The position numbers were made by a program, and so were the translations under genes. 14,281 nt of DNA from DASSBR01 sp035701285. GTDB lineage: Bacteria > Pseudomonadota > Gammaproteobacteria > Natronospirales > DASSBR01. The stretch's first letter is position 1, and the number at the start of each line of letters is the position of its first letter. The stretch is taken from contig DASSNT010000035.1 of assembly GCA_035701285.1 (NCBI GenBank), positions 1-14,281 of the forward strand. Direction: 5' to 3'. The notes below the pieces were generated by a model, which saw only the letters and a program-made list of their open reading frames with translations, was not told the origin of the DNA and ran no database searches. Of the stretch, positions 5,566 through 14,229 are shown one piece after another.

Positions 5566-8500
5566 CTAGCGGGCGGCTTCCAGTGCCCGATCGTCTTGCA
5601 GGCCGCTGTCCGGCTGGTCCTTTTCCACCCGTTTTGCCAGCAGCATGTACATGCTGGGCACCACGAACAGCGTAAACAGCGTGCCGATCGACATGCCGGC
5701 CGCAATCACCAGGCCGATGTCGAAGCGGCTGACGGCACCCGGGCCGGAGGCGATCAGCAGCGGCACCACGCCCATCACCATCGCGGCGGTGGTCATCAGA
5801 ATCGGCCGCAGTCGAATGCCGGCCGCCTGCTCGATCGCCTCGCGCTTGCTCAGGCCGGTGCGCTGCAACTGGTTGGCGAACTGCACGATCAGGATGCCAT
5901 GCTTACTGATGAGACCGATCAGCGTGATCAGGCCGACCTCGGTGTAGATGTTAATGGTCGCAAAACCGAGGCTCAGGAATATCAGCGCGCCGGATATCGA
6001 CATCGGCACGCTGATCAGCACGATGAACGGGTCGCGGAAGCTCTCGAACAGCGCGGCCAGCACCAGGAAGATGATGATGATCGCGAAGAAGAACGTCGTG
6101 ACCAGCTCACCGCTTTCCTGGATGTACTGGCGCGACTGGCCCTTGTAATCCAGCGTGTAGCTGTTGGGCAGGATCTGCGCCGCCTGCTCCTGCATAAAGT
6201 CGATCGCCTGCCCGAGCGTCACGCCCGGCGCCGGCGCCGCCGAAATCGTCGCCGCGTTAAGCTGCTGGAAACGGTTCAGCGACTCCGGAATAACCGACTT
6301 TTTGAGCGTGGCGATCGTCGACAGCGGCACCACGCCGGCGTTCGGCGTGCTGATGTAATAATGCTCCAGCTGCTCCGGGTTCAGGCGCGCGTCGCGCTTG
6401 ACCTGCGCGATCACGCGATAGCTTCGGCCCGACAACGCGAAGTAGTTGACGTAACCACCGCCCAGCATCGACGACAAGTCCGCACCCACGTCCGCCATCG
6501 TCAGGCCGAGGTCGGCGACCTTCTGCCGGTCGATCTCGATGTCCACCAGCGGCTTGTCGAACTTGAGGTCGGTATCGACGAACATGAACAGGCCGCTCTG
6601 CTGCGCGCTCCGCATCAGGCGCTGCACGGCCGGCAGCATCTTCTCGGGCGGCTGCGGCGACGCGACGACCACCTGCAGACCGAGGCCGCCACCGGCGCCC
6701 GGCAGCGACGGGGGCGCGAAGGCGACCGTCCGCAAACCGGCAATCGACTGCAGGCGTCCCTGTATCTCGTTCTTGACGGCTTCCTGGCTGCGATCGCGAT
6801 GGCTCCACGACTTCATCACGAAACCGGCGAACGCGGTGTCGGTGCTACCCATGCCGTTGATTTCGAAGAAGTGGTCGCCTTCCGGAATGCTCTTGAAGAT
6901 GTTGTTCATCTGATCCGTGTACAAGGTCAGATAATCGAGCGTAGCGGTCGGCGCCGTCTGCGCCTGCACCAGCACGAAACCGTGATCTTCAGTCGGCGCG
7001 AGTTCGGACGGCGTGGTCGCGAACAGGAAGTAGCAGCTCGCCAGCACCGCCGCCGCGAACACGCCCGCAACGGGCAGGTAGTTCAGCGCGCCGTGCAGCA
7101 TCCGCTGGTACCGCTGTTGCAGCCACTCGAAGCGCTCGTCGAGAAAGTGTACGAAGCCCTGCTTGCCCGTGTGCGGCTTGAGGAACCTGGAACACATCAT
7201 CGGCGACAGCGTCAGCGCGACGATGCCGGAGATCAACACGGCGCCCGCCACTGTAAACGCAAACTCACTGAACAGCGTGCCGGTCAGACCGGTGAGGAAG
7301 CCGATAGGCGCGTACACCGCGATCAGGGTAATCGACATCGCGATAACGGAAGTGCCGAGTTCGCGCGTGCCCATCAGTGCCGCCTTGACCGGCGGCACGC
7401 CTTCCTCGATATGCCGGTGGATGTTCTCGACCACGATAATCGCATCGTCCACCACCAGGCCGATGGCGAGCACCATTGCGAGCAACGTAAGCAGATTGAT
7501 AGAGAACCCGAGCACGTACATGATGAAGAACGCGCCGATCAGCGACAGCGGCATCGCAATCACCGGAATGACGACCGACCGGAACGAGCCCAGAAACAGG
7601 AAAATCACGATAATGACGATGCCGAGCGCCTCGGCGATGGTGCTCGTCACCTCGTCGATCGAGTCGTTCATGTACTCAGTCGCGTCGTACACAAGCTCCG
7701 CGTTCAAACCCGGCGGCAGGTTCTTCTTGATTTGCGGGAACTGCGCGCGCACGTCGTTGATCACCGTCAGCGGATTCGCCGTCGGCACCACCTGAATGCC
7801 GACAAACGTGGCCGGATGGCCATCGAACACCACCTGCGTGTCGTAATTCTCCGCGCCCAGCGTGACGTTGGCGATGTCCTTCAGGCGCACCAGCGTGTCG
7901 CCGTTATTCTTGACCACCAGGTTGCGGAACTCGTCGACCGAATGAATGTCGGTGGACGCCGTCAGGTTCACCTTGATCATGCTGCCCTTGGTCTGGCCGA
8001 CCGCGGACAGGTAGTTGTTGGCCATCAGGATGTTGCGCACTTCGGTGCCGGTCACATCGAAGGCGGCCATCTTCTTCGGATCCAGCCAGATCCGCATGGC
8101 GAACTCCCGCGCACCCAGCACGTCGGCCAACTGCACGCCGGGCACCGCCGACAGCGTCGGCACCACCACGCGCGTCAGGTAGTCGGTGACCTGGTTGTTG
8201 TCGAGCACATCGCTGTAGAAGGCCATGTACAGATAGGCCTGGCCGCGCTGCTCGGCGACTGCGATCTGCGGCTGCTGACTCTGCGGCGGCAGCTGGTTAA
8301 TGACCGCGTTCACACGCGACGTGATCTGCGTCAGCGCCGCGTTCGGGTCGTAGTTGAGCTGCAAGTGCGCAACGATGCTGCTCATGCCCTGCACGCTGGT
8401 CGACTCGATGTAGTCGATGCCGTCCGCCTGCGCGATCGACTTTTCCAGCGGCGTGGTGATGAAGCCTTTGACCAGTGCCGCATCGGCGCCGAAATACGCT

Positions 8501-8646
8501 GTCGTGACCGTGACCTGCGCGCTCTCCGTCTTTGGATACTGGCGCACGTTGAGCATGCCCAGCGCACGCAGGCCGAGGATCAGAATCAGCAGGCTCACGA
8601 CCATCGAGAGGACGGGCCGCTTGATGAATATGTCTGTGAAGTACAT
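5566..8646 (-). CDS. RND efflux transporter permease subunit (AcrB/MexB-like)
   Basis: A 1026-residue inner-membrane proton antiporter, the usual length for the multidrug (HAE-1) RND class. It opens MYFTDIFIKRPVLSMVVSLL, the first membrane helix. The proton-relay residues are present: D400-D401 in GLVVDDAIIVVENIH (AcrB D407/D408), K915 in GLISKHGIL (AcrB K940) and TT at 952-953. Two periplasmic loops (about 30-330 and 550-840) flank the two sets of membrane helices, as expected from the internal duplication. The pump would take amphipathic drugs or toxic metabolites from periplasm or inner leaflet and pass them to the outer-membrane channel encoded upstream. It resembles MexK-type pumps, but I would not assign a name. 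It is the last gene of the operon, nine bases after the adaptor. The ribosome site is weak, which suggests coupling to the preceding gene. Confidence 0.97.
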   Translation of the reverse strand: MYFTDIFIKRPVLSMVVSLLILILGLRALGMLNVRQYPKTESAQVTVTTAYFGADAALVKGFITTPLEKSIAQADGIDYIESTSVQGMSSIVAHLQLNYDPNAALTQITSRVNAVINQLPPQSQQPQIAVAEQRGQAYLYMAFYSDVLDNNQVTDYLTRVVVPTLSAVPGVQLADVLGAREFAMRIWLDPKKMAAFDVTGTEVRNILMANNYLSAVGQTKGSMIKVNLTASTDIHSVDEFRNLVVKNNGDTLVRLKDIANVTLGAENYDTQVVFDGHPATFVGIQVVPTANPLTVINDVRAQFPQIKKNLPPGLNAELVYDATEYMNDSIDEVTSTIAEALGIVIIVIFLFLGSFRSVVIPVIAMPLSLIGAFFIMYVLGFSINLLTLLAMVLAIGLVVDDAIIVVENIHRHIEEGVPPVKAALMGTRELGTSVIAMSITLIAVYAPIGFLTGLTGTLFSEFAFTVAGAVLISGIVALTLSPMMCSRFLKPHTGKQGFVHFLDERFEWLQQRYQRMLHGALNYLPVAGVFAAAVLASCYFLFATTPSELAPTEDHGFVLVQAQTAPTATLDYLTLYTDQMNNIFKSIPEGDHFFEINGMGSTDTAFAGFVMKSWSHRDRSQEAVKNEIQGRLQSIAGLRTVAFAPPSLPGAGGGLGLQVVVASPQPPEKMLPAVQRLMRSAQQSGLFMFVDTDLKFDKPLVDIEIDRQKVADLGLTMADVGADLSSMLGGGYVNYFALSGRSYRVIAQVKRDARLNPEQLEHYYISTPNAGVVPLSTIATLKKSVIPESLNRFQQLNAATISAAPAPGVTLGQAIDFMQEQAAQILPNSYTLDYKGQSRQYIQESGELVTTFFFAIIIIFLVLAALFESFRDPFIVLISVPMSISGALIFLSLGFATINIYTEVGLITLIGLISKHGILIVQFANQLQRTGLSKREAIEQAAGIRLRPILMTTAAMVMGVVPLLIASGPGAVSRFDIGLVIAAGMSIGTLFTLFVVPSMYMLLAKRVEKDQPDSGLQDDRALEAAR

Positions 8647-8655
8647 AGCGTCGTC

Positions 8656-9807
8656 TTAAGTATTAGGCACGTCGGGCGTCGGATCGTTGGGCGGCATAAT
8701 CTTGTTGTTGATCGTCACCCGCGCGCCGTCGCGCAGCTTGATCTGCCCGGCGACCACGACCCGCTGGCCCGGCTTGACACCTTTGAGAATGGCGACCTGA
8801 TCGCCACGGCTCGGGCCGGTGCGGACCACGTGCTGCTGCACCTCGAGCACCGGCTTGCCGTCGTCACTGACAATCGGCTTGCCCTGCTTGTCGGTCGCCT
8901 GCTGCACAACGTACACGTAGTCACCGTACGGGTTGTAGGCGACCGCGGTACGCGGCAGCGTCACGTATTTCGGCTGATCGGGCAGCAGCACATCGACATT
9001 GGCGAACATACCCGGACGCAGCCGGCCATCCTCATTCGGAATCGTGGCCTGAACTTTGAAGTTACGTGTCTCGCGGTTGACCTTCGGCTCGATGGCGTTC
9101 ACCTGGCCGACGAACTTTGCATCGGGATAGGCATCGACGGTCACCACGACCTGCTGGCCGTTGTACACCTTGGCGACATCCTGCTGCGGCAACGAGAACT
9201 CGACGTACAGCGGGTTCAGCGACTGCAACGTCACGACCGTGGTGCCCGGCGCAACGTATTCGCCCAGGTCGACCTGGCGCACGCCCAGCTCGCCGGAGAA
9301 CGGCGCGTTAATCGTCTTCTTGTCGATCATCGCCTTCTGCTGCGCCACTGCCGCCTCGGCGTTGGCAAGCTTGCTACGGTCTTCCTGCAATTGCGACGCG
9401 GATACCGCATGCTTCTTGATCAGCTTCTGGTCGCGCTCATAGTTGATCCGTGCAAGCTTGGCGGCCGCTTCCAGACCCTGCAGCGCCGCCTTGTCGGCCG
9501 CAATCCGCAGTTGCACCAGCAGATCGCCGGCCTTGACGTGATCGCCGGAATTGAAATCGATGTTGTCGACCAGACCGCCGATTTCGGTGGTCACGTCAAC
9601 GCCCTGCACCGCGCGCAGACTGCCCACGGCGCTCAGGGTCGGCTGCCAGACACGCAGCTCCGCTTCCATCGCGGCGACTGTCTGGGCCGGCGGCTTCATG
9701 TTGGCGATAGCCTCCGCAATGAAGTGGCCTTTGAGAAAATGCCAGCCGATCACCCCGCCGAACAGGATGATGACGCCAGCCAGCATGATGGTCATGCGTT
9801 TGGCCAT
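8656..9807 (-). CDS. RND efflux periplasmic adaptor subunit (membrane fusion protein)
   Basis: A 383-residue adaptor anchored by one N-terminal membrane helix (IMLAGVIILFGGVIGWHF, about 7-24) rather than by a lipid, since there is no lipobox. The order of domains is typical: first lipoyl half with VTTEIGGLVDNIDFNSGDHV, an alpha-helical hairpin (about 105-160, rich in Ala, Gln and Lys), second lipoyl half INAPFSGELGVRQVDLGEYV, a beta-barrel domain and a membrane-proximal domain (RLRPGMFANVDVLLP and onward). It bridges the permease and the outer-membrane channel. GAGGAG lies just upstream inside the end of the preceding gene, and the start is three bases after that gene's stop, so translation is probably coupled. 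Confidence 0.97.
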   Translation of the reverse strand: MAKRMTIMLAGVIILFGGVIGWHFLKGHFIAEAIANMKPPAQTVAAMEAELRVWQPTLSAVGSLRAVQGVDVTTEIGGLVDNIDFNSGDHVKAGDLLVQLRIAADKAALQGLEAAAKLARINYERDQKLIKKHAVSASQLQEDRSKLANAEAAVAQQKAMIDKKTINAPFSGELGVRQVDLGEYVAPGTTVVTLQSLNPLYVEFSLPQQDVAKVYNGQQVVVTVDAYPDAKFVGQVNAIEPKVNRETRNFKVQATIPNEDGRLRPGMFANVDVLLPDQPKYVTLPRTAVAYNPYGDYVYVVQQATDKQGKPIVSDDGKPVLEVQQHVVRTGPSRGDQVAILKGVKPGQRVVVAGQIKLRDGARVTINNKIMPPNDPTPDVPNT

Positions 9808-9810
9808 GTT

Positions 9811-11364
9811 TTATTGCTCCTCTGAATTCTGTAGCTGGACCGGATTATCTGGCTGCGCCGCGGGCGGCAAGGCGTCGCGGTTCCACCATCCGCCACCGAG
9901 CGCGTTAAACAGGCGCGCGGTATCCTGGTAGCGTTGCGCCAGCGCCTGCACGTAGCCGAGCTGCGACTGCTGGTATTGCTGGATCGCCGTCAGCACTGTC
10001 AAAAAACTGGCCGCGCCTGCCCTGTATTGCACCTGCGCGAGGTCGAGGCTTTTCTGTGCCGAGTCGAGCGCAATCTGCTGTGCCTTGAGGCTCGCGGCAT
10101 CGGTTTCCAGCGCGCGCAGCACGTCGGCCACCTGGCCGAACGCCGTCAGCACCGTCTGCCGATAGTTGGCCAGCGCTTCCTTGTACGCAGCGACCGCGGC
10201 GCGTTTTTGCGCGTGCAGCGCACCACCATGGAACAGCGGCTGCAATAACGACACGCCGATATTCCAGATCGTGTTGCCGGCGTTGAAAAGGTCGCCGGCA
10301 TCGGTCGCCTGGCTGCCGTATGAACCGCTCAGGCTGATGTGCGGGTACAGGTTGGCTGTCGCCACGCCGACGTTCGCGCTCGCCGCATGCAACGCGGCTT
10401 CGGCCGCGAGAATATCCGGCCGCCGGCGCACCAGTTGCGATGGCACTACGAGCGGCAAGGTCTGCGGCAGACTCAAATCTTCGAGGACCAGATCAACCGG
10501 ATTCCAGTTGCCGGGGAACGTGCCGGTCAGAATCGCGAGCTGATGCTGCGCCTGCGCCAACTGCTGGCGCAGCGGCGCCAGCCGGGTGCGGCTCGCCGCC
10601 AGTTGCGCGCGCGCCTGCAGCACATCGGAGCGCGGCACGGCGCCGGCCTGCTCCTGATCCTCGACCAGGTTGAGCTGACGCTGTTCGGCCTCCAGAATCG
10701 CCTGGGTGGCATTGAACTGCGCCTTGAATGAAGCGGCGTTGATGGCCGTACCGACCACATTGCCCAGCAGCGTCAGGTAGGTAGCACGCAACTCATAGCT
10801 CTGAAAATCCACCTGCGCAGCCTGCGCTTCGATGCTGCGGCGCGTGCCACCGAACACATCGAGGTCGTAACTGGCATTCAGCGATGCGCCGTACAGGTTG
10901 AATATGGTGGCGCCGCCGAGTCCGCCGCCAAATTGCGCGCCGGAAAATTTCTGCCGGGTCGCGCTGACGCCGACATCGAGCTGCGGATACAGCCCGCCCT
11001 GCACAACGTCCAGGTTCGCCTGCGCCTGCTCGAGCCGCGCCTGCGCCGCCTGCAGCGACGGGTTCTGCGCCAGTGCGTTCTTGATCAGGCCGTTCAACTG
11101 CGTCGAATGAAACAGCCGCCACCAGTCGGCCTGTATCTGGTCACCGGTGACGAATCGCTGAGCCGCGCCGCCGTGACCGGGCGTGCTGACGGTCGAATCG
11201 AGAGGTTCGCTGGTATAGCTGTCAACCGACGGCGGCGCCGGGCGGTGAAAGTCCGGACCGACCGCGCAGCCTGCGACGGCACCGGCGGCGATCACAGCCA
11301 CTGCCGCGGCCAACCACTGCCGCGCGCTGCCGGCTGCGTTTGTTGTTCTTCTCAATCGCTGCAT
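9811..11364 (-). CDS. Outer membrane efflux lipoprotein, NodT/OprM family
   Basis: A 517-residue outer-membrane channel for the pump. The chosen start (11364) gives a lipoprotein signal: basic QRLRR, a hydrophobic stretch LAAAVAVIAAGA, then the lipobox AVAGC with Cys33 and CAVGPDFHRP, the typical NodT-family beginning. The frame stays open far upstream but that part lies over the TetR gene and has no signal. An AAGGA ribosome site lies about 11 bases upstream. The two OEP repeats are visible, each with a helix such as NPSLQAAQARLEQAQANLD followed by beta strands, and LVRRRPDILAAEAALHAA begins the second half. Its ATG lies inside the last codons of the repressor gene (13-base overlap), implying coupled translation. 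The presence of a dedicated channel means the operon encodes a complete tripartite pump. Confidence 0.95.
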   Translation of the reverse strand: MQRLRRTTNAAGSARQWLAAAVAVIAAGAVAGCAVGPDFHRPAPPSVDSYTSEPLDSTVSTPGHGGAAQRFVTGDQIQADWWRLFHSTQLNGLIKNALAQNPSLQAAQARLEQAQANLDVVQGGLYPQLDVGVSATRQKFSGAQFGGGLGGATIFNLYGASLNASYDLDVFGGTRRSIEAQAAQVDFQSYELRATYLTLLGNVVGTAINAASFKAQFNATQAILEAEQRQLNLVEDQEQAGAVPRSDVLQARAQLAASRTRLAPLRQQLAQAQHQLAILTGTFPGNWNPVDLVLEDLSLPQTLPLVVPSQLVRRRPDILAAEAALHAASANVGVATANLYPHISLSGSYGSQATDAGDLFNAGNTIWNIGVSLLQPLFHGGALHAQKRAAVAAYKEALANYRQTVLTAFGQVADVLRALETDAASLKAQQIALDSAQKSLDLAQVQYRAGAASFLTVLTAIQQYQQSQLGYVQALAQRYQDTARLFNALGGGWWNRDALPPAAQPDNPVQLQNSEEQ

Positions 11365-12026
11365 GCTCGACTTTTCCTTCCAGATTTCTTGACTTTGCTC
11401 GCGCTGGCGGTGTCCGCCTCGGGTTTGGCAATGCCGTGCAGCAGCACCTCGACGACACCGTCGGCATAGGCGGCCGGATCGTCCGCAAAACCGGCGGTCG
11501 GCATGTGACGCATGACGTCGCGCCACTGGAAAAATGCCATGTTCGCGGACAACAGCAGGCCGGCAACGAAAGCCGGGTCGACATCGGCGCTGAATTCGCC
11601 GCGCGCCTGCCCTTCCTCGAACAGCGCCACGATTTTGCCGAAATCGGACCCGAACACCTCTTCCGCCAGCTTGCGGCCGCGGTGCTCGCTGTGCTCGGCC
11701 ACCTCGCGCATGATCAGCCGGACGTGGGTCGGCCTGGCGCAGATTTCCTGCAGATGCTCGCGGGCGAAATGCCGCAAGCGTTCCAGGACGGAAACGTCCT
11801 GATCCCGGAGACGAGTCCAGGCGCTGCACTTGTCGTCGCACGCGTCGCGCAGGACGGCAAAGTACAGATCGTCCTTAGACCCGAAATGGTGATAAAGGTT
11901 CGCTTTGCTGACGCCCGCCTCTGCCGCGATCATGCTCATCGAAATGGCGTCGTAGCCGAGACGGGCGAAGAGTTCGCGGGCAGCGGCCAGAATGCCGCAT
12001 TCGCCGGATTGCATTGCCGGAGACAT
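11352..12026 (-). CDS. TetR/AcrR family transcriptional repressor
   Basis: A 224-residue regulator. The N-terminal DNA-binding domain has the TetR pattern: helix AARELFARLGYDAISM, then the helix-turn-helix MIAAEAGVSKANLYHHFGSK (about 32-51), followed by the KDDLYFAVL helix. The C-terminal ligand-binding and dimerisation domain is variable and does not reveal the inducer. The start at 12026 has only a weak ribosome site; an ATG at 12014 is an alternative but has none. It is the first gene of the efflux operon rather than divergent from it, and the palindrome at 12054-12071 lies just downstream of the only good promoter, so it very likely represses itself together with the pump and is relieved by a pump substrate. 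Its stop overlaps the channel gene. Confidence 0.94.
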   Translation of the reverse strand: MSPAMQSGECGILAAARELFARLGYDAISMSMIAAEAGVSKANLYHHFGSKDDLYFAVLRDACDDKCSAWTRLRDQDVSVLERLRHFAREHLQEICARPTHVRLIMREVAEHSEHRGRKLAEEVFGSDFGKIVALFEEGQARGEFSADVDPAFVAGLLLSANMAFFQWRDVMRHMPTAGFADDPAAYADGVVEVLLHGIAKPEADTASASKVKKSGRKSRACSD

Positions 12027-12049
12027 TGAAATAATTCCGAAAAATCAGG

Positions 12050-12071
12050 CCGAACCGACCGTTCGGTCAGT
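12050..12071. promoter_or_regulatory. Palindromic operator for the TetR repressor
   Basis: ACCGACCGTTCGGTCAGT (12054-12071) is an inverted repeat in which seven of the nine half-site positions pair, including an uninterrupted GACCG/CGGTC core. A second inverted repeat, CCGAAC (12050-12055) and GTTCGG (12061-12066), overlaps it, so more than one dimer may bind. It lies two bases downstream of the -10 box, over the expected transcription start, which is where a repressor would block initiation. Binding by the adjacent regulator is inferred. Confidence 0.62.
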
Positions 12072-12073
12072 GC

Positions 12074-12101
12074 ATTATACAGAGGACGCGGAATAGTGCA
12101 A
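12074..12101 (-). promoter_or_regulatory. Sigma70 promoter of the TetR-efflux operon
   Basis: Read on the - strand, TTGCAC (12101-12096) and TATAAT (12079-12074) are separated by 16 bases. The -10 is consensus and the -35 matches four of six. The start would fall near 12067, inside the palindromic operator, leaving a leader of about 40 bases before the TetR ATG. It is the only convincing promoter upstream of the four-gene operon. Confidence 0.68.
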
Positions 12102-12119
12102 CGGCGGGGAAGTCAGGAG

Positions 12120-12162
12120 AAAAATGCCGTCCGCGCTTCGCTAAGCTCGGCACGGACGGCAT
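12120..12162 (-). terminator. Rho-independent terminator of the S9 peptidase gene
   Basis: On the - strand, ATGCCGTCCG (12162-12153) and CGGACGGCAT (12133-12124) form a perfect ten-base stem, followed directly by a run of T (12124-12120). It begins twelve bases after the peptidase stop. No T-run follows on the + strand, so it works in one direction. It separates the peptidase transcript from the efflux promoter immediately downstream. Confidence 0.8.
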
Positions 12163-12174
12163 ATCAGGAAGCGG

Positions 12175-14229
12175 TCAGCGGCCGGCGCCAATCCATTGGT
12201 CAAAGAAGACGAGCAACTTCGTGGCGACTTCGCGCTGGTTGCTCACCTTGAGAAACCCGTGGCCCTCGTGCGCCTTGTAGAGGTACTCGTACTTTTTGCC
12301 TGCGTCGTCGAGCCGCTTTTTCAATTTATTGACCTGCTCAGTCGGCGTAACGTGGTCGGCGCCACCCTGGATCAAGAAGATGCCGCCCGTCAACCGCTCG
12401 ACGTGGTTCACCGGAGACTGATCGGCGCGATCGGCATGGTCGACCCCCAGCACGTCGCGGCCATATCGAAAGGCAGACGCGTTGGCGTCATCGAGGTTCT
12501 CGAGCATCATGTTCAGGTCGTACACGCCATCGTAGCCGACAGTACACTGGTACAAATCCGGCTCGATCTCCGCGCTTCTGATCGCGGCGTAAGCGCCATA
12601 GCTGGCGCCGAAGATGCAAACCCGTTCCGCGTCGGCGTAGCCCTGATCGATGGCCCACCGGGTACCATCGATGACGTCGTACTGCATCGTCGTTCCCCAA
12701 TGGTTGAAGCCCGCCGACATATACGTCCAGCCGTAACCCATCGAGCCGCGATAGTTGATCTGCAGCACAGCGTATCCCCGGTTTGCCAGCAACTGCACGG
12801 TCGGATCGAAACCCCAACGGTCCCGGATACCGTGCGGACCACCGTGAACGAATACGATCATTGGCAAATCTTCCGGTGCCTTGCCGTTTGGCAGCGTCAG
12901 ATAGCCGTGGATAAGCGCGCCATCGCGCGCCTTGAACTCGATCGGCCGCATCGACGCCATCCTGGCGGGATCAATATCCGGTTGACGTTGAAACAGCGGC
13001 TCCGCATGCATCGTCTGGACGTCTACCAGATAATACTGGCCCGGATTCCTGTCGCTGGAGACATCCACAACAGCACGCGAGCCGTCTTTCGACCAGCTCA
13101 GGATCTTCGGATATTGCCCGGGGAAACTTCCCGAAAATGCTGTCAGAACCTTGGCGACCGGTCCATCCGCTTTCAGCAACGAAAGCTTGGGCACACCGTA
13201 CATCGTTTCGACCGCGACAATACGCTTGTGCTCCGGCCCCCAGATCAAGCCGTCGTGGAACAAGGTGCTGTCGATTCCAACCTTCGGATTGCTGTAGAGA
13301 ACGGTACGTTTGCCGGTGCTCAGGTCGAGGCGGTAAAGACTGAGCGTCTGGGCGCCGTCGGAGCCGTAGTCGAGCAAATACATGCCTTGCCCGCCTGGGG
13401 CAAAATCGACGACTTCAGACGCCAGCAATGACGAAAAAGTCGCCGGAACGGGCTTCCAGGGCGAGTCGACACTGGTGCGGAAAACGGCCACATCCTCGCC
13501 GGTGCCTTCGTCAAAACCCATGGCAAATCGAATGTTGCCATCACGGTCCGCTTTCAGGGATCCGTTTTGCAACGGGCTGGTCATGATCCGGTGACCGTTC
13601 GCAGTTGTGCCTCTGCCCCATCTGGTTGCAGCCTCGTAGCTGGTGCTGCCTTCCGTGTTAATCAGGAACGCGCTGGGCGCCCAGTTCGCCGTCGCAATAT
13701 TTCCCCGCGCCCACCAGGAGTGACTGACAGTAACCACATGTTCAGGGTCGTCCGGCAGTACGCGCAGAATTTCGAACCCCTTCATGTTCCCCGTCCACGG
13801 CCCCTGCAGCAGCCGCCGCTGCTTCTTTTCAATGTCGAGGCTGTAGATTTTCCCCGTCAACATTGGATGGCCGAACGCGCCAGCGTGCTTGACGCTGCCG
13901 AAAACAATGCGATCGTCGCTGACCCAGCGCACGTCCCAAAAGAGTTCCTGGCCACCGTTAAAAGAATACGTACTGCTGGTATACGTCATCGCGAACGTCT
14001 GCCGGATCGATTTGTCTTTCAGATCGTAAATGACCAGCCAGTTGCGCTCCGGAAATTTCGGGTCCCAGGTCACCACCGACAGGTAGCGGCCGCTGGGCGA
14101 AAGTTCAGGCTGTTCGTAAACGTTGTGCGTAAAGAAATGGCTGATCGGCACCTCATCGGCGCCTGCGGCAGCAGCAAAAGACAGGGCGATACCAGCGATC
14201 GCGCCCCGGAGCAGTCTCTTATAGCTCAT
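12175..14229 (-). CDS. S9 family (prolyl oligopeptidase-like) secreted serine peptidase
   Basis: A 684-residue protein when started at 14229, where AGGGGA lies four bases upstream. This start gives a clean signal peptide (MSYKRLLRGAIAGIALSFAA, cleavage likely after AAAAGA), whereas the 17 extra in-frame residues upstream would bury it. About 30-430 is beta-propeller-like, with repeated blade motifs such as LSPSGRYLSVVTWD, RIVFGS and WSKDGSRAVVDV. The alpha/beta-hydrolase domain (about 430-684) has the oxyanion region VFVHGGPHG (459-467), nucleophile Ser543 in GASYGAY, Asp625 in QGGADHVTP and His657 in HEGHGF. Such enzymes remove dipeptides or acylated residues from short peptides in the periplasm. 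Whether it is a dipeptidyl or acylaminoacyl peptidase cannot be told. It appears monocistronic. The 52 bases upstream within the window contain no promoter I would defend. Confidence 0.93.
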   Translation of the reverse strand: MSYKRLLRGAIAGIALSFAAAAGADEVPISHFFTHNVYEQPELSPSGRYLSVVTWDPKFPERNWLVIYDLKDKSIRQTFAMTYTSSTYSFNGGQELFWDVRWVSDDRIVFGSVKHAGAFGHPMLTGKIYSLDIEKKQRRLLQGPWTGNMKGFEILRVLPDDPEHVVTVSHSWWARGNIATANWAPSAFLINTEGSTSYEAATRWGRGTTANGHRIMTSPLQNGSLKADRDGNIRFAMGFDEGTGEDVAVFRTSVDSPWKPVPATFSSLLASEVVDFAPGGQGMYLLDYGSDGAQTLSLYRLDLSTGKRTVLYSNPKVGIDSTLFHDGLIWGPEHKRIVAVETMYGVPKLSLLKADGPVAKVLTAFSGSFPGQYPKILSWSKDGSRAVVDVSSDRNPGQYYLVDVQTMHAEPLFQRQPDIDPARMASMRPIEFKARDGALIHGYLTLPNGKAPEDLPMIVFVHGGPHGIRDRWGFDPTVQLLANRGYAVLQINYRGSMGYGWTYMSAGFNHWGTTMQYDVIDGTRWAIDQGYADAERVCIFGASYGAYAAIRSAEIEPDLYQCTVGYDGVYDLNMMLENLDDANASAFRYGRDVLGVDHADRADQSPVNHVERLTGGIFLIQGGADHVTPTEQVNKLKKRLDDAGKKYEYLYKAHEGHGFLKVSNQREVATKLLVFFDQWIGAGR

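Noticed and set aside
5596..9825. A 1409-codon open frame on the + strand across the permease and adaptor genes
   Set aside because: It is antisense to two clear RND genes, has a low-complexity His/Arg/Gln/Asp-rich product with no domain, and is explained by GC-rich third positions of the opposite strand.
11365..11841. An N-terminal extension of the outer membrane channel to 676 residues
   Set aside because: The extra part lies over the TetR gene in another frame, and the lipoprotein signal with Cys33 fixes the start at 11364.
12196..13431. A 411-codon + strand frame opposite the S9 peptidase
   Set aside because: It is antisense to the peptidase domain with Ser543, Asp625 and His657; no independent support.
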